The translations under genes and the position numbers were made by a program. Positions 31,575 through 40,334 of a stretch of DNA of 64,000 nt are shown here, in pieces. The stretch comes from UBA5072 sp963822145 (GTDB lineage Bacteria > Bacteroidota > Bacteroidia > Bacteroidales > UBA10428), in the NCBI GenBank assembly GCA_963822145.1, contig CAWGGG010000002.1, forward strand, positions 372,001 to 436,000, read 5' to 3'. The stretch's first letter is position 1. The number at the start of each line of letters is the position of its first letter. Under the pieces are notes generated by a model that had not been told where the DNA came from, did no database searches, and saw only the letters and a program-made list of their open reading frames with translations.

Positions 31575-31688
31575 AGGCTGAAGGTATTTAGGCTTAAGGC
31601 TGAAGGTATTTAGGCTGAAGGCCAAAGGTAATCAGGCGGGAGGTTTAAGCCTTAAGTCTTTAGCCTTAAGCCTTTAGCCTTAAGGCTA
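31575..31688. repeat. Inverted minisatellite hairpin without gene (GGCTTAAGG-type units)
   Basis: The left arm has AAGGCTGAAGG and TATTTAGG units; the right arm (31646-31688) has TTTAGCCTTAAGCC units. The yebC TAG stop (31688-31686) is its right edge. Related to the array at 13268-13377. Confidence 0.88.
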
Positions 31689-32429
31689 AGATTCCATCGC
31701 CTTTGCCAGCTCATCCGTCATTTCGAGGTTGTGGTAGACATACTGCACATCATCCACATCTTCGAATTCCTCGATGATCCTCAGCACTTTCTGGGCTGTT
31801 TCGAGGTCGAGCTTCTTGGTGTCATTGGGAATGCGCTGCAACTGGGCGTTCTCAATTTTAATGCCCATTTCATCGAGTTTCTTCTGCACCTTGCCGAAGT
31901 CTTCCACGGCGCTGGTGATCATGAATACATCTTCGGTGAGTTCAATGTCCTCCACGCCGGCGTCGATGATCTCGAGCTCAAAAGCTTCGGGGTCAAGGGT
32001 GCCCCTGGGAACCGTGAACACGCCCTTGCGGTCGAAGATAAAGGCAAGCGATCCGTTGGTACCCAGGTTCCCGCCACGCTTGTTGAAGATCGCGCGGATG
32101 TTCGACACCGTCCGGGTGTTGTTGTCGGTCAGGCATTCGATAAATATGGCAATGCCACCCGGGGCATATCCTTCATAGGTAACCTCCTGAAGATTGGCAC
32201 TTTCATTGCTGGCTTTGTTGATCGCGCGATCCACATTGTCCTTGGGCATGTTGGCCCCTTTGGCATTCTGGATGGCCAGCCGCAGCCGCGGATTGTGTTC
32301 GGCTGACGGGCCGCCTTCCTTGACGGCCATTTGAATTTCCTTTACGATGCGGGAAAAGATCTTTCCCCGTTTGGCATCGAGCGCTCCTTTCTTGCGTTTG
32401 ATGGTGGACCATTTACTATGACCAGACAT
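31686..32429 (-). CDS. YebC/PmpR family DNA-binding or translation-associated protein
   Basis: 247 residues. Starts MSGHSKWSTIKRKKGALDAKRGKIFSRI, the hallmark of the family, followed by YEGYAPGGIAIFIECLTDNNTRT near 85-105. Members have been described as transcription regulators and, for some (YebC/TACO1 group), as aids to translation of proline-rich stretches. Which role applies here cannot be told from sequence. A TATTTTTG promoter word is 33 bp upstream. The stop codon abuts an inverted minisatellite. Confidence 0.93.
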   Translation of the reverse strand: MSGHSKWSTIKRKKGALDAKRGKIFSRIVKEIQMAVKEGGPSAEHNPRLRLAIQNAKGANMPKDNVDRAINKASNESANLQEVTYEGYAPGGIAIFIECLTDNNTRTVSNIRAIFNKRGGNLGTNGSLAFIFDRKGVFTVPRGTLDPEAFELEIIDAGVEDIELTEDVFMITSAVEDFGKVQKKLDEMGIKIENAQLQRIPNDTKKLDLETAQKVLRIIEEFEDVDDVQYVYHNLEMTDELAKAMES

Positions 32430-32461
32430 AGGACAGTTTTTGATTTGTTCTCAGAAAGATG

Positions 32462-32469
32462 CAAAAATA
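32462..32469 (-). promoter_or_regulatory. -7 promoter element (TATTTTTG) of yebC
   Basis: Exact TAnnTTTG match at a usual distance from the yebC start. No -33 TTTG at normal spacing. Confidence 0.42.
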
Positions 32470-32567
32470 ATAAAAGGCATTTTAAAACCCGGACAGTATA
32501 ACTTAAAAAAAATGCTTAACTTTTAAGTTTCTGTTGTGTTTGTACTGTAAAGTCAATACCTGTCACC

Positions 32568-34979
32568 ATGAATCTCAAAAAACCTGTCCTGTGGGTTTCA
32601 CTGATTCTGACCGTGATTGTTTTGATGCTGGCCGGTTTTGCCAATGAGGATGCCCGTTACCGGAAGATCCTCACTGCTCTTCAGAAATTCTCCTACGGCT
32701 ATCCCCAGCAGAAAGTATTCCTGCACCTCGATAAAGGGCAGTACCGCGGAGGCGAGATCATCTGGTTCAAAGCCTACCTGGTGGATGCCCGCAACCACAT
32801 GCCCGATACCCTGAGTACCAACCTGTACGTAGAACTTGTAGGGCCTGGTCAGCGGATCGAAATCAAGCGTCTGCAGATGGCCACAGGATTCGGGAAGGGA
32901 GATTTCCGGCTTTCGGATACCTTACCGGAGGGGCAATACCAGCTCAGGGCTTTCACCAACTGGATGCAGAACTTTGATCCCGCTTTTTATTTTACCCGGA
33001 CTTTCCAGCTGATCAATCCGGGGTACAGCAAGCTAATTTCGCCCAGGCAGGCAAAGTCCAACCGGAAAGAAGTGGACAACCTGGATAAGCTTGCGGCGGA
33101 ATTCGATCTGCAGTTCATGCCTGAAGGAGGCGCCCTGGTAAACGGACTGGAAAACGTGGTGGGTTTCAAGGCCGTGAACAAACTGGGATTGGGGGTATCA
33201 GCGGAGGGCAGCATCCTGGACGACCTGGGAAAAACCATAACGACGTTCAGCAGCTTTTATAAAGGCATGGGGACTTTTTCCTTTACTCCGGAAAAGGGAA
33301 GGAAATATATAGCGGTGATGACCCGCCAGGGCAAAGAATTACGTTTTGCCCTGCCCGTTGCGCAGGAAACCGGACTGATCATGCACGTGGAGGATCAGCG
33401 CGACAGGATCATCCTGTCGCTGCGCTCCAACAGGCCGCCCACCAGTGATCCCGTTGCCAATGAAGTGATCCTGGCCGGGCAGTCAGGCGGGACCCTGTAT
33501 TATCACAATATCCTTTCCCTGGAAAATGGCCAGGCTGCTGTCACTATTCCCAAATCGATGTTTCCCGGCGGGATCATGCAGCTCACCGTTTTCTCGGGGA
33601 GGGGTGAACCGGTTGCCGAGCGTCTGGTTTTCATCAACCGGATCCCTTTCATGCGGATACAGTTCAAGGCATCGGATACCCTGACGGAAAAGGGCACTAA
33701 AATTATTTTCGACATCACCACCACCGACCTGCAGCGGAATCCCCTGCCCGCCAGCCTGTCGCTGGCAGTTACCCGGGAAACGGAACGGGATTCCTCAGGC
33801 AGTGTCAATATCATCAGCCACCTGCTGCTTACTTCTGATCTGAAGGGATATGTCGAGGATCCGGCCGGATACTTCAAAGACCAGTCGCCATCTACCCTGA
33901 AGGCGCTGGATAACCTAATGCTGACACAGGGCTGGAGGCGGTTCGACTGGAACAGGATCCTGGCCGGTGAATACCCCAAAATCCTTTATCAGGAAGAAAA
34001 GGGACTGACCCTCTCCGGCCAGATCACGAACAATCTTTTTGACATTCCCCTGAAAAACTGCAAGGTACAGCTTTCCATCATGGATGCTTACAACGATGTT
34101 TTTACCCAGCAGACCAGTAAAAAAGGGTATTTCCTATTCGAAAACCTGGTTTACTATGACACGATCAGTGTGAAGATTGAGGCCTGGCGGCCCTCAGGAC
34201 GCAGAAATCTGGTAATTGTGCTGCCGGAAGAAAAAATCCGGGAGGCGTCCGTGCAGCAGGGTGAGTACCAGCTGACCACGTTATCCGAAAGGGATAACAG
34301 GGCCTACCGGTCGGAGAAGTCGGCAGAAGCCACAGCTTCCTATAAGAAAGAGCAGGAACGCCTGGAGCAGGAGCGCCGCGACGGGATGACCAGCATTTAT
34401 GGCACGCCCGACAATGTGCTTCGCTCAGAAGATTTTCCCAAAGGAGCCAGAAATATCCTGGAGGTAATGCAGGGCAGGATCCCAGGGGTGAACATTATCG
34501 GTGACCAGGTGATGATCCGCGGGCAAAACACGTTAACAGGAAATTCGGCCCCCTTGTTTCTGATCGACGGGATTCCTACGCATGACGTGCAGTCGGTTAT
34601 GGCCATACCCGTTGAGGACATTGACCGGGTGGAAGTCCTGAAAGGTCCCAGAGCAGCCATTTATGGTGCACGGGGCGCCAACGGCGTCATTGCCATCTAT
34701 ACGAAACACGGGCAGTTTGTGAAGCGGGGTGTGGTGGAGTTCGACATGCTGGGATATAGCAGGCCGCGACAGTTTTACCAGCCGAAGTATGTTCCCGAGA
34801 CCGAACCGCCCCTTACCTATACTCTGTTATGGATACCTGAAATCCGGACCGGTGAAAACGGCAAGGCCCGGATCGTGTTTGATAAGCCCGGCGTGAACGG
34901 TGATTACCGTTTCATCATCCAGGGATTATCCCTCAAGGGTCATCCGGGCGCTACGGAGGCGGTTATCAGCAGCCAGTAA
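32568..34979 (+). CDS. Envelope protein with MG2-like domain and TonB-receptor plug, no barrel
   Basis: 803 residues. An N-terminal hydrophobic segment (VLWVSLILTVIVLMLAGFA) acts as signal or anchor. Next is an MG2-like region (KVFLHLDKGQYRGGEIIWFKAYLVD near 50-70), as in alpha-2-macroglobulin-type proteins, then a carboxypeptidase-regulatory-like part near 480-530. A TonB plug domain follows: ILEVMQGRIPGVNI, MIRGQNTLTGNSAPLFLIDGIP and VEVLKGPRAAIYGARGANGVIAIYT, around 625-725. There is no room for a 22-strand barrel, so it cannot be a classical TonB receptor. Such MG2-plug proteins recur in Bacteroidota with unknown role, perhaps binding a partner in the outer membrane. Confidence 0.78.
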   Translation: MNLKKPVLWVSLILTVIVLMLAGFANEDARYRKILTALQKFSYGYPQQKVFLHLDKGQYRGGEIIWFKAYLVDARNHMPDTLSTNLYVELVGPGQRIEIKRLQMATGFGKGDFRLSDTLPEGQYQLRAFTNWMQNFDPAFYFTRTFQLINPGYSKLISPRQAKSNRKEVDNLDKLAAEFDLQFMPEGGALVNGLENVVGFKAVNKLGLGVSAEGSILDDLGKTITTFSSFYKGMGTFSFTPEKGRKYIAVMTRQGKELRFALPVAQETGLIMHVEDQRDRIILSLRSNRPPTSDPVANEVILAGQSGGTLYYHNILSLENGQAAVTIPKSMFPGGIMQLTVFSGRGEPVAERLVFINRIPFMRIQFKASDTLTEKGTKIIFDITTTDLQRNPLPASLSLAVTRETERDSSGSVNIISHLLLTSDLKGYVEDPAGYFKDQSPSTLKALDNLMLTQGWRRFDWNRILAGEYPKILYQEEKGLTLSGQITNNLFDIPLKNCKVQLSIMDAYNDVFTQQTSKKGYFLFENLVYYDTISVKIEAWRPSGRRNLVIVLPEEKIREASVQQGEYQLTTLSERDNRAYRSEKSAEATASYKKEQERLEQERRDGMTSIYGTPDNVLRSEDFPKGARNILEVMQGRIPGVNIIGDQVMIRGQNTLTGNSAPLFLIDGIPTHDVQSVMAIPVEDIDRVEVLKGPRAAIYGARGANGVIAIYTKHGQFVKRGVVEFDMLGYSRPRQFYQPKYVPETEPPLTYTLLWIPEIRTGENGKARIVFDKPGVNGDYRFIIQGLSLKGHPGATEAVISSQ

Positions 34980-34980
34980 A

Positions 34981-35667
34981 TCAGTATTCCTGCTGGTCGG
35001 TATTTACCATCGGAACAAAACGTACCGGTAAAACTTCCTTTTGGGTCAGGGCCCCGTTCTTTTTAACCAGGACCACCAGCTCCTGGTTATTCCTGACACC
35101 AACAGGGATGATCATTTTTCCGCCTTCCGCGAGCTGATCGGCAAGCGGTTGCGGTACATGCGTGGGCGAGCAGGTCACGATAATGCTGTGATAGGGAGCA
35201 TGTTCCGCCCAGCCCTGATAGCCGTCGCCGGTGCGCACCCTGATGTTTTTGTACCCAATGACGGAGAGCAGCTTCCTGGCCTTTTCCGCAAGCCCCGGTA
35301 TGATCTCCACGGTAAATACCGAATCACAGATTTCTGCCAGAATGGCTGCCTGGTAGCCTGATCCCGTGCCGATTTCCAGTACTTTTGAGTGAGTCCTGAG
35401 GCCGAGGGCTTCCGTCATGAAGGCCACAATGTATGGCTGTGAGATGGTCTGTTCCCATCCGATGGGAAGCGGGTAGTCTCCGTAGGCATTGGCCGCCAGC
35501 TCGGGAGGGACAAAGAGGTGTCTTTCAACCTTGCGCATGGCATTCAGCACCCGTACATCACTGATTCCCCTGGCTTCGATCTGCTGGATGACCATCATTT
35601 CCCTTTTGTTCCTGTAATCGGAGCCGTTTTGTGAATGGCCCCTGCAACAGGCGAGGAGGAGGCACAT
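34981..35667 (-). CDS. pcm: Protein-L-isoaspartate O-methyltransferase, possibly lipid-anchored
   Basis: 228 residues. SAM-dependent repair of isoaspartyl residues. RVLNAMRKVERHLFVPPE near 38-55, the family's IGWEQTISQPYIVAFMTEAL near 68-87, and the SAM motif VLEIGTGSGYQAAIL near 95. The N-terminus MCLLLACCRGHS looks like the end of a lipoprotein signal (LLAC). The codons just upstream (LSIT) extend the hydrophobic stretch but have no start codon. A minisatellite begins about 25 bp upstream, so the original 5' end may have been altered. Cytosolic enzymes of this family lack such a segment. Confidence 0.88.
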   Translation of the reverse strand: MCLLLACCRGHSQNGSDYRNKREMMVIQQIEARGISDVRVLNAMRKVERHLFVPPELAANAYGDYPLPIGWEQTISQPYIVAFMTEALGLRTHSKVLEIGTGSGYQAAILAEICDSVFTVEIIPGLAEKARKLLSVIGYKNIRVRTGDGYQGWAEHAPYHSIIVTCSPTHVPQPLADQLAEGGKMIIPVGVRNNQELVVLVKKNGALTQKEVLPVRFVPMVNTDQQEY

Positions 35668-35690
35668 GGTTATGGATAGTTGATAGTTAA

Positions 35691-35750
35691 TAGTTGTTGG
35701 TTGTTGGTTGATGGTTGTTGGGTGATGGTTGTTGGTTGTTGGTTGTTGGG
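35691..35750. repeat. Minisatellite (GGTTGTTG/GGTTGATG units) between pcm and the PorE-like gene
   Basis: Single-orientation array of 7-9 bp units upstream of pcm. No inverted partner was found. Confidence 0.85.
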
Positions 35751-35859
35751 TAATAAAATTACGAAAAATGGGGGCTCATGTCAAGAATATTTAAACATTT
35801 AGTAACAAATACATTGTCAGTTATGTATACAAGGAAGGTCGGTACCAAACGACAACCTT

Positions 35860-37830
35860 ATGAAGACAGTTTTATTCTTAATGCTTTGGTTTGCAGGGAT
35901 TTCACTTGCAGCACAGACCTCATCGAAGAACGATGAGATGAAGCTCGAGGCAGATTATTTATTAATGTTGAAGGATTACGGGAAAGCTCTGGACATGTAC
36001 CTGAAAATCCTGAGGACAGAGCCCGGGAATGCGGACATCAAGCACCGCGCCGGTATCTGTTATCTGAATTCGGAAAATGATAAAGAAAAGGCCATTCCAT
36101 ACCTCGAGGAGGCCGTGCAAAAAGTCTCTGCAAAGTACAATCCCAACTCGCTCAAGGAGGAAAACGCCTCTTTTGAGGCCTATTTCACCTTAGGCAGTGC
36201 ATACCGGGTGAACAATGAGCTGGACAAGGCCATTGAAGCCTATACAAAATTCAAGGAATATGTGGAGCCGGGCGATGAATACAACATCCGGGTGGCCGAT
36301 CAGTATATCCGCAGCTGCAACCTGGCCCGGCACATGCTGCAGCACCCCGGGCTGCTGGAGACCAATAATGTGGGCGGCGTGGTCAACAATGAAAGGCCCA
36401 ACTTCAATGCCGTGGTTTCGGGCGATGGAAAGATCCTTTTATACACCTCCCCGGGCAGGCTGGGCTATGAAATTTTCCAGTCGGTACGGGCCGACACGGG
36501 CTGGACGGTCCCTAAAAACATTACCTCCGTGCTGGGTACGGGAAAATTCATGAAGACCTGCGACCTTTCCTATGACGGGCTGACCCTGTTGCTGGCCCTG
36601 GATGATCCGGAGAATTCCGATATTTTCATCAGCCGGTTCAACAAGGGCCGGTGGTCAAAGGTAGAACCGCTGGGAAAGAACATTAACGGTAAAACGCAGG
36701 AAACCCATGCCAGCCTGTCGTTTGACAATACGGTGCTCTATTTCACCAGTAACCGGAAAGGCGGGGAAGGTGATCTGGATATCTATAAATCAGTACTGGA
36801 TTCCAAAGGGGAGTGGGGGAAGGCAGTAAACCTGGGACCTGAAGTGAACACCCCTTTCAATGAAGAAACGCCCTTTGTGACCGAAGACGACAAGCTGCTT
36901 TATTTCAGCTCAGAGGGTCATGACGGTATTGGCGGATACGATATTTTCCGGTATGATCTCAAAAGTTTCGGTTCAGTGGTAGAAAATATGGGCTACCCGT
37001 TAAATACCACCGACAACAACCTGTTCTATTACCCCACAGATAACGGCAAATCGGCATACTATGCCCTTACCGGTCCGAATACCTTTGGGGCCAGGGATAT
37101 TTACCAGGTGACCGTGAAAGAAGCACCCCCGGAACCGGAGTTGCTGGCAGTTTCAGAACCGGAGATACCCCAGGATACTATCCCCGTGGTGATGGCAGCT
37201 GTTGCGGAGGTGCCCCAGGAAACGGTTTCAGCCGTTGCAGAAGCGCCTGCGGAAGTTCCTGCTGAAGTTCCTGCGGAAGTGCCTGCGGAAGTGCTCCCTG
37301 AAGCGCCTGAAAATGTAATTGCGGAAACGCCTGAAAATGTACCTGCTGAAGTACCCGTGAATCCTGTAGTCTATACTCCCGCTGATACCGGAACCCGTTC
37401 TTATGCCATACAGATCATGGCCCTGAGAAAGCCTGTTGACCTGAACCGTTTCAGGGGTTTGCCGGGCCTCGCTGTTACTTACAATGGCGACCAGTGGTAC
37501 CGGTATACCCTGGGCAGCACCACCGAGGAGCAGGAAGCGTCCAGGATCCTTTCAGACCTCATTGCAAAGGGTTACCGGGATGCATTCATCCGGAGGAAGA
37601 GCATTGTCCCCTTGTTTACCATACAGGTGATGGCAGTACCGGGTCCTGTGGTCGATCTTTCAGGTTTCAGCAATCTGACGGAGATTTCAGCCCGGAAGGG
37701 GGAGGACAGTTTTTGCCGGTATACCACAGGAGAGTTTGAAACCCGCGAGGATGCCCTGGCCGGCCTTCAAAAAGTCAGGGAGTCAGGTTATCCCAGGGCC
37801 TTTGTAACCAGGATCAAAACTCCACAATAA
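35860..37830 (+). CDS. PorE-like TPR/beta-propeller protein with two C-terminal SPOR domains
   Basis: 656 residues with a signal peptide (MKTVLFLMLWFAGISLAAQ). TPR-like helices near 25-125 (DYGKALDMYLKILRTEPGNADI) are followed by a PD40/WD40-type propeller near 165-425, with blades such as LSFDNTVLYFTSNRKGGEGDLDIY and VTEDDKLLYFSSEGHDGIGGYDIF. A Glu/Val/Pro-Ala linker near 430-520 contains EVPAEVPAEVPAEV. Two SPOR-like units follow (SYAIQIMALRKPV near 525 and FTIQVMAVPGPV near 593). PorE of the T9SS has TPR, propeller and a C-terminal OmpA peptidoglycan-binding domain. Here SPOR units take the OmpA place and may bind denuded glycan. The 3' end overlaps the convergent receptor gene by 17 bp. 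Confidence 0.8.
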   Translation: MKTVLFLMLWFAGISLAAQTSSKNDEMKLEADYLLMLKDYGKALDMYLKILRTEPGNADIKHRAGICYLNSENDKEKAIPYLEEAVQKVSAKYNPNSLKEENASFEAYFTLGSAYRVNNELDKAIEAYTKFKEYVEPGDEYNIRVADQYIRSCNLARHMLQHPGLLETNNVGGVVNNERPNFNAVVSGDGKILLYTSPGRLGYEIFQSVRADTGWTVPKNITSVLGTGKFMKTCDLSYDGLTLLLALDDPENSDIFISRFNKGRWSKVEPLGKNINGKTQETHASLSFDNTVLYFTSNRKGGEGDLDIYKSVLDSKGEWGKAVNLGPEVNTPFNEETPFVTEDDKLLYFSSEGHDGIGGYDIFRYDLKSFGSVVENMGYPLNTTDNNLFYYPTDNGKSAYYALTGPNTFGARDIYQVTVKEAPPEPELLAVSEPEIPQDTIPVVMAAVAEVPQETVSAVAEAPAEVPAEVPAEVPAEVLPEAPENVIAETPENVPAEVPVNPVVYTPADTGTRSYAIQIMALRKPVDLNRFRGLPGLAVTYNGDQWYRYTLGSTTEEQEASRILSDLIAKGYRDAFIRRKSIVPLFTIQVMAVPGPVVDLSGFSNLTEISARKGEDSFCRYTTGEFETREDALAGLQKVRESGYPRAFVTRIKTPQ

Positions 37831-40246
37831 TTCCCACCGTGGGTAAAATGGTACCCTGTCCGTCAGACGGGATAAAGGAAAGCTGGTACCGTTCCACGCC
37901 GTTTTCATCGATGTACGGATCATTATCAACCGGTTGTCCCAGGTAGGTAGCTGTGCGTACCAGGTAATCCGGCTGCATCGACTTGAAATTGTACAGGTTC
38001 TGGATATCCAGGTAGAAGCTGAGGGACCATTTGGTGAAAAAGTACTTTTTATCGACGCGCACATCCAGCTGGTGAAACACGCCCATTCTCAGGCTGTTGA
38101 ATTTCGAATAATCGGGATATCCCATTCCTGTTGCATCCCAGTATTCCTTAATGCTTGATTTATCCACATCATAAGGAGTATAAGGGGCCCCGCCTACGAA
38201 TCTCCACTTTGCACCGGCCGACCAGTTGTGGTTAAACTTCCGGGTAGCCGTGATGTTGATGATGTGGCGGTTGTCCCACGAAGTGGGCACTTCAGGAGCA
38301 AGCAGGGAAAGGCTTTCGCTGGTGTTCAGCGTTTCGCTCAGGACATAGGTATAAGATAAGACCAGGTTGAAGCGAAAAAGGTCTCTTGCCCTGCCCAATA
38401 CCTCGAAACCATAGGCCCTGCCCTTCCCGATACTGTAAACCGGCTCGGCTCCATATATGCCGAAGCCTTCCCCTTTACTGGCGAGAGATACAGAATCTTC
38501 AAGGGAAAAAGGATAGTCGCTGTAATTCTTATAAAAACCCTCAACCGAGAACTGGTATTTGTCTTCGGAACGGTATTCCAGTCCCGCCACAAACTGGTTG
38601 GACCCGATATATTTAATACCATTTTTCTGATTCACAAGTGTCCCCTGGGGATCACGATATCCGAGCATGGTATAGGGAGGCCTCTGGTAATACCTGCCGG
38701 CATTGGCATTCACATACCAGTTATTTACAAGCCTGTAGGAAAGTGAAACCCGCGGAGAAAACTGCTTCAGCGGGTTGCTCATGGAGGAGGCATAGCTGCT
38801 TCCGTCAAACCTGACCCCCAGTGAAAGGCTCAGCCGTTCGGCATAGAACAGGCGGCTTAACTGGGTAAAGGCACCGTAATTGAACATGCTGATGTTGGAG
38901 GTGTAGGAATAATCCTGCAGAGAGTCATTCACAAAGATGGTATTGCTCGTGGTATTCTCATAGGTGGCATAATCGAGTCCCGCCCCATAAGCCAGTTTTA
39001 TGCCGTTGCTGAATCGGGTCAGGTGTTCGAACCGGATGCGGTTATCGGCCTCCGAGGAGGAATAGTCATACGTTTTTTCCAACTCGGGATCGTTTTCCAG
39101 GTACTTATAGGCGGCATTATTCAGGTAGTTCCGGCTGAGCACCCAGGTGGAACTGCCGTGGTCGTGGAAGTTTTTATACACTACTCCGAAGGTGTAGTTC
39201 CATTGCACGTTCACCGGGAGAAAGCCAAGAATATAGCGCTGTCCGGGAGTTTTGTCGGCGTCGAGGTTTAATTCCGACTGGTCATAGGCACCGATGCCAA
39301 TTACTGAAAGCTCCTTTCTTTCGCCGATTTTGGATTTGACCTTGAACTGAAAATCACTGAAAGTGGGAAGAAAAGGGAGCTCCAGCGCGGCAAACAGCAA
39401 TTGCAGATAGGATCTCCTTGCAGATACCATGTAGGTGGTTTTCTGTCCAACAGGCCCGTCGAGCGTGAGCGACACTTCGGAAGCCCCGAGGGATCCTTTA
39501 AACCGTATTTTGTCGGGGTTGCCGTCGATCAGGCGGAATTCCATCACCGAGCTGAGGGCGTTGCCGTGACTTGCCGGGAAGGCGGCTGAGTAAAAATCGA
39601 CGCCGCGGACAAAATCGACGTTGATGATGCCTGCGGCACCACCGGAAGCACCCTGGGTAGCGAAATGATTGAGATTGGGTATTTCAACCCCATCGAGAAT
39701 AAACCGGTTTTCACTGGGACCGCCTCCCCTGACGATCAGGTCGTTGCGGAAGGATACATTGGAGCCCACACCTGGGAATGAGGCAATAACCTTGGAGATG
39801 TCACGGTTCCCGCCCGGATTTTGCTCAATTTCCGAGATCTCGATCCGGCGCAGGGAAACCGGGCTTTCCTCCTGGCGGCGAAAGGCAGAGGCCTTGATGG
39901 TTACTTCCCCGATTTCGATCTGTCTTACCTGCAGGGGAACGTCAATGAAAGCTTTTTTGGCATTGGTGACATAAACTTCATCGGTCACCGTGCTTTCAAA
40001 ACCTACGGAGACCACCGTCAGCTTGACATAGCCGGGTTGCAATCCGTTAAAGGTAAAAACGCCCTCCTCATTGGTGAGGGTTGCCGTGCTGGTCCCCATT
40101 ATTCCAACACTGGCAAACTCAACAGGTTCGTTGCTATCGGCATTGTAAACCCGTCCTTCAATGGCACCCTTGGCGGCAGTCTGCGACCAGGCTTGTGAAA
40201 AACAAAAAAAGAATAGTATGAGGGTTGTTAATCGGTTCGTTTTCAT
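37814..40246 (-). CDS. TonB-dependent outer-membrane receptor with carboxypeptidase-regulatory-like domain
   Basis: About 810 residues from MKTNRLTTLILFFFCFSQAWSQ (signal peptide). A CarboxypepD_reg-like domain (GAIEGRVYNADSNEPVEFASVGIMG) spans about 25-105. The plug (SKVIASFPGVGSNVSFRNDLIVRGGGPSENRFILDGVEIPN) spans about 135-235. The rest is a beta-barrel with many aromatic strand ends and a terminal Phe (GIIVEF). No SusD-like partner is adjacent, so the substrate is unknown and a polysaccharide-utilisation role is not supported. The small beta-barrel protein at 40335 lies just upstream on the same strand. Confidence 0.9.
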   Translation of the reverse strand: MKTNRLTTLILFFFCFSQAWSQTAAKGAIEGRVYNADSNEPVEFASVGIMGTSTATLTNEEGVFTFNGLQPGYVKLTVVSVGFESTVTDEVYVTNAKKAFIDVPLQVRQIEIGEVTIKASAFRRQEESPVSLRRIEISEIEQNPGGNRDISKVIASFPGVGSNVSFRNDLIVRGGGPSENRFILDGVEIPNLNHFATQGASGGAAGIINVDFVRGVDFYSAAFPASHGNALSSVMEFRLIDGNPDKIRFKGSLGASEVSLTLDGPVGQKTTYMVSARRSYLQLLFAALELPFLPTFSDFQFKVKSKIGERKELSVIGIGAYDQSELNLDADKTPGQRYILGFLPVNVQWNYTFGVVYKNFHDHGSSTWVLSRNYLNNAAYKYLENDPELEKTYDYSSSEADNRIRFEHLTRFSNGIKLAYGAGLDYATYENTTSNTIFVNDSLQDYSYTSNISMFNYGAFTQLSRLFYAERLSLSLGVRFDGSSYASSMSNPLKQFSPRVSLSYRLVNNWYVNANAGRYYQRPPYTMLGYRDPQGTLVNQKNGIKYIGSNQFVAGLEYRSEDKYQFSVEGFYKNYSDYPFSLEDSVSLASKGEGFGIYGAEPVYSIGKGRAYGFEVLGRARDLFRFNLVLSYTYVLSETLNTSESLSLLAPEVPTSWDNRHIINITATRKFNHNWSAGAKWRFVGGAPYTPYDVDKSSIKEYWDATGMGYPDYSKFNSLRMGVFHQLDVRVDKKYFFTKWSLSFYLDIQNLYNFKSMQPDYLVRTATYLGQPVDNDPYIDENGVERYQLSFIPSDGQGTILPTVGIIVEF

Positions 40247-40334
40247 CAGAAGGTTCAATAAAGTGTTGATCGATTAACAACAAAACCCGGAGAATGTTTA
40301 ATGCAAAGGCAGATGTATTAAACAAAATTACCGA

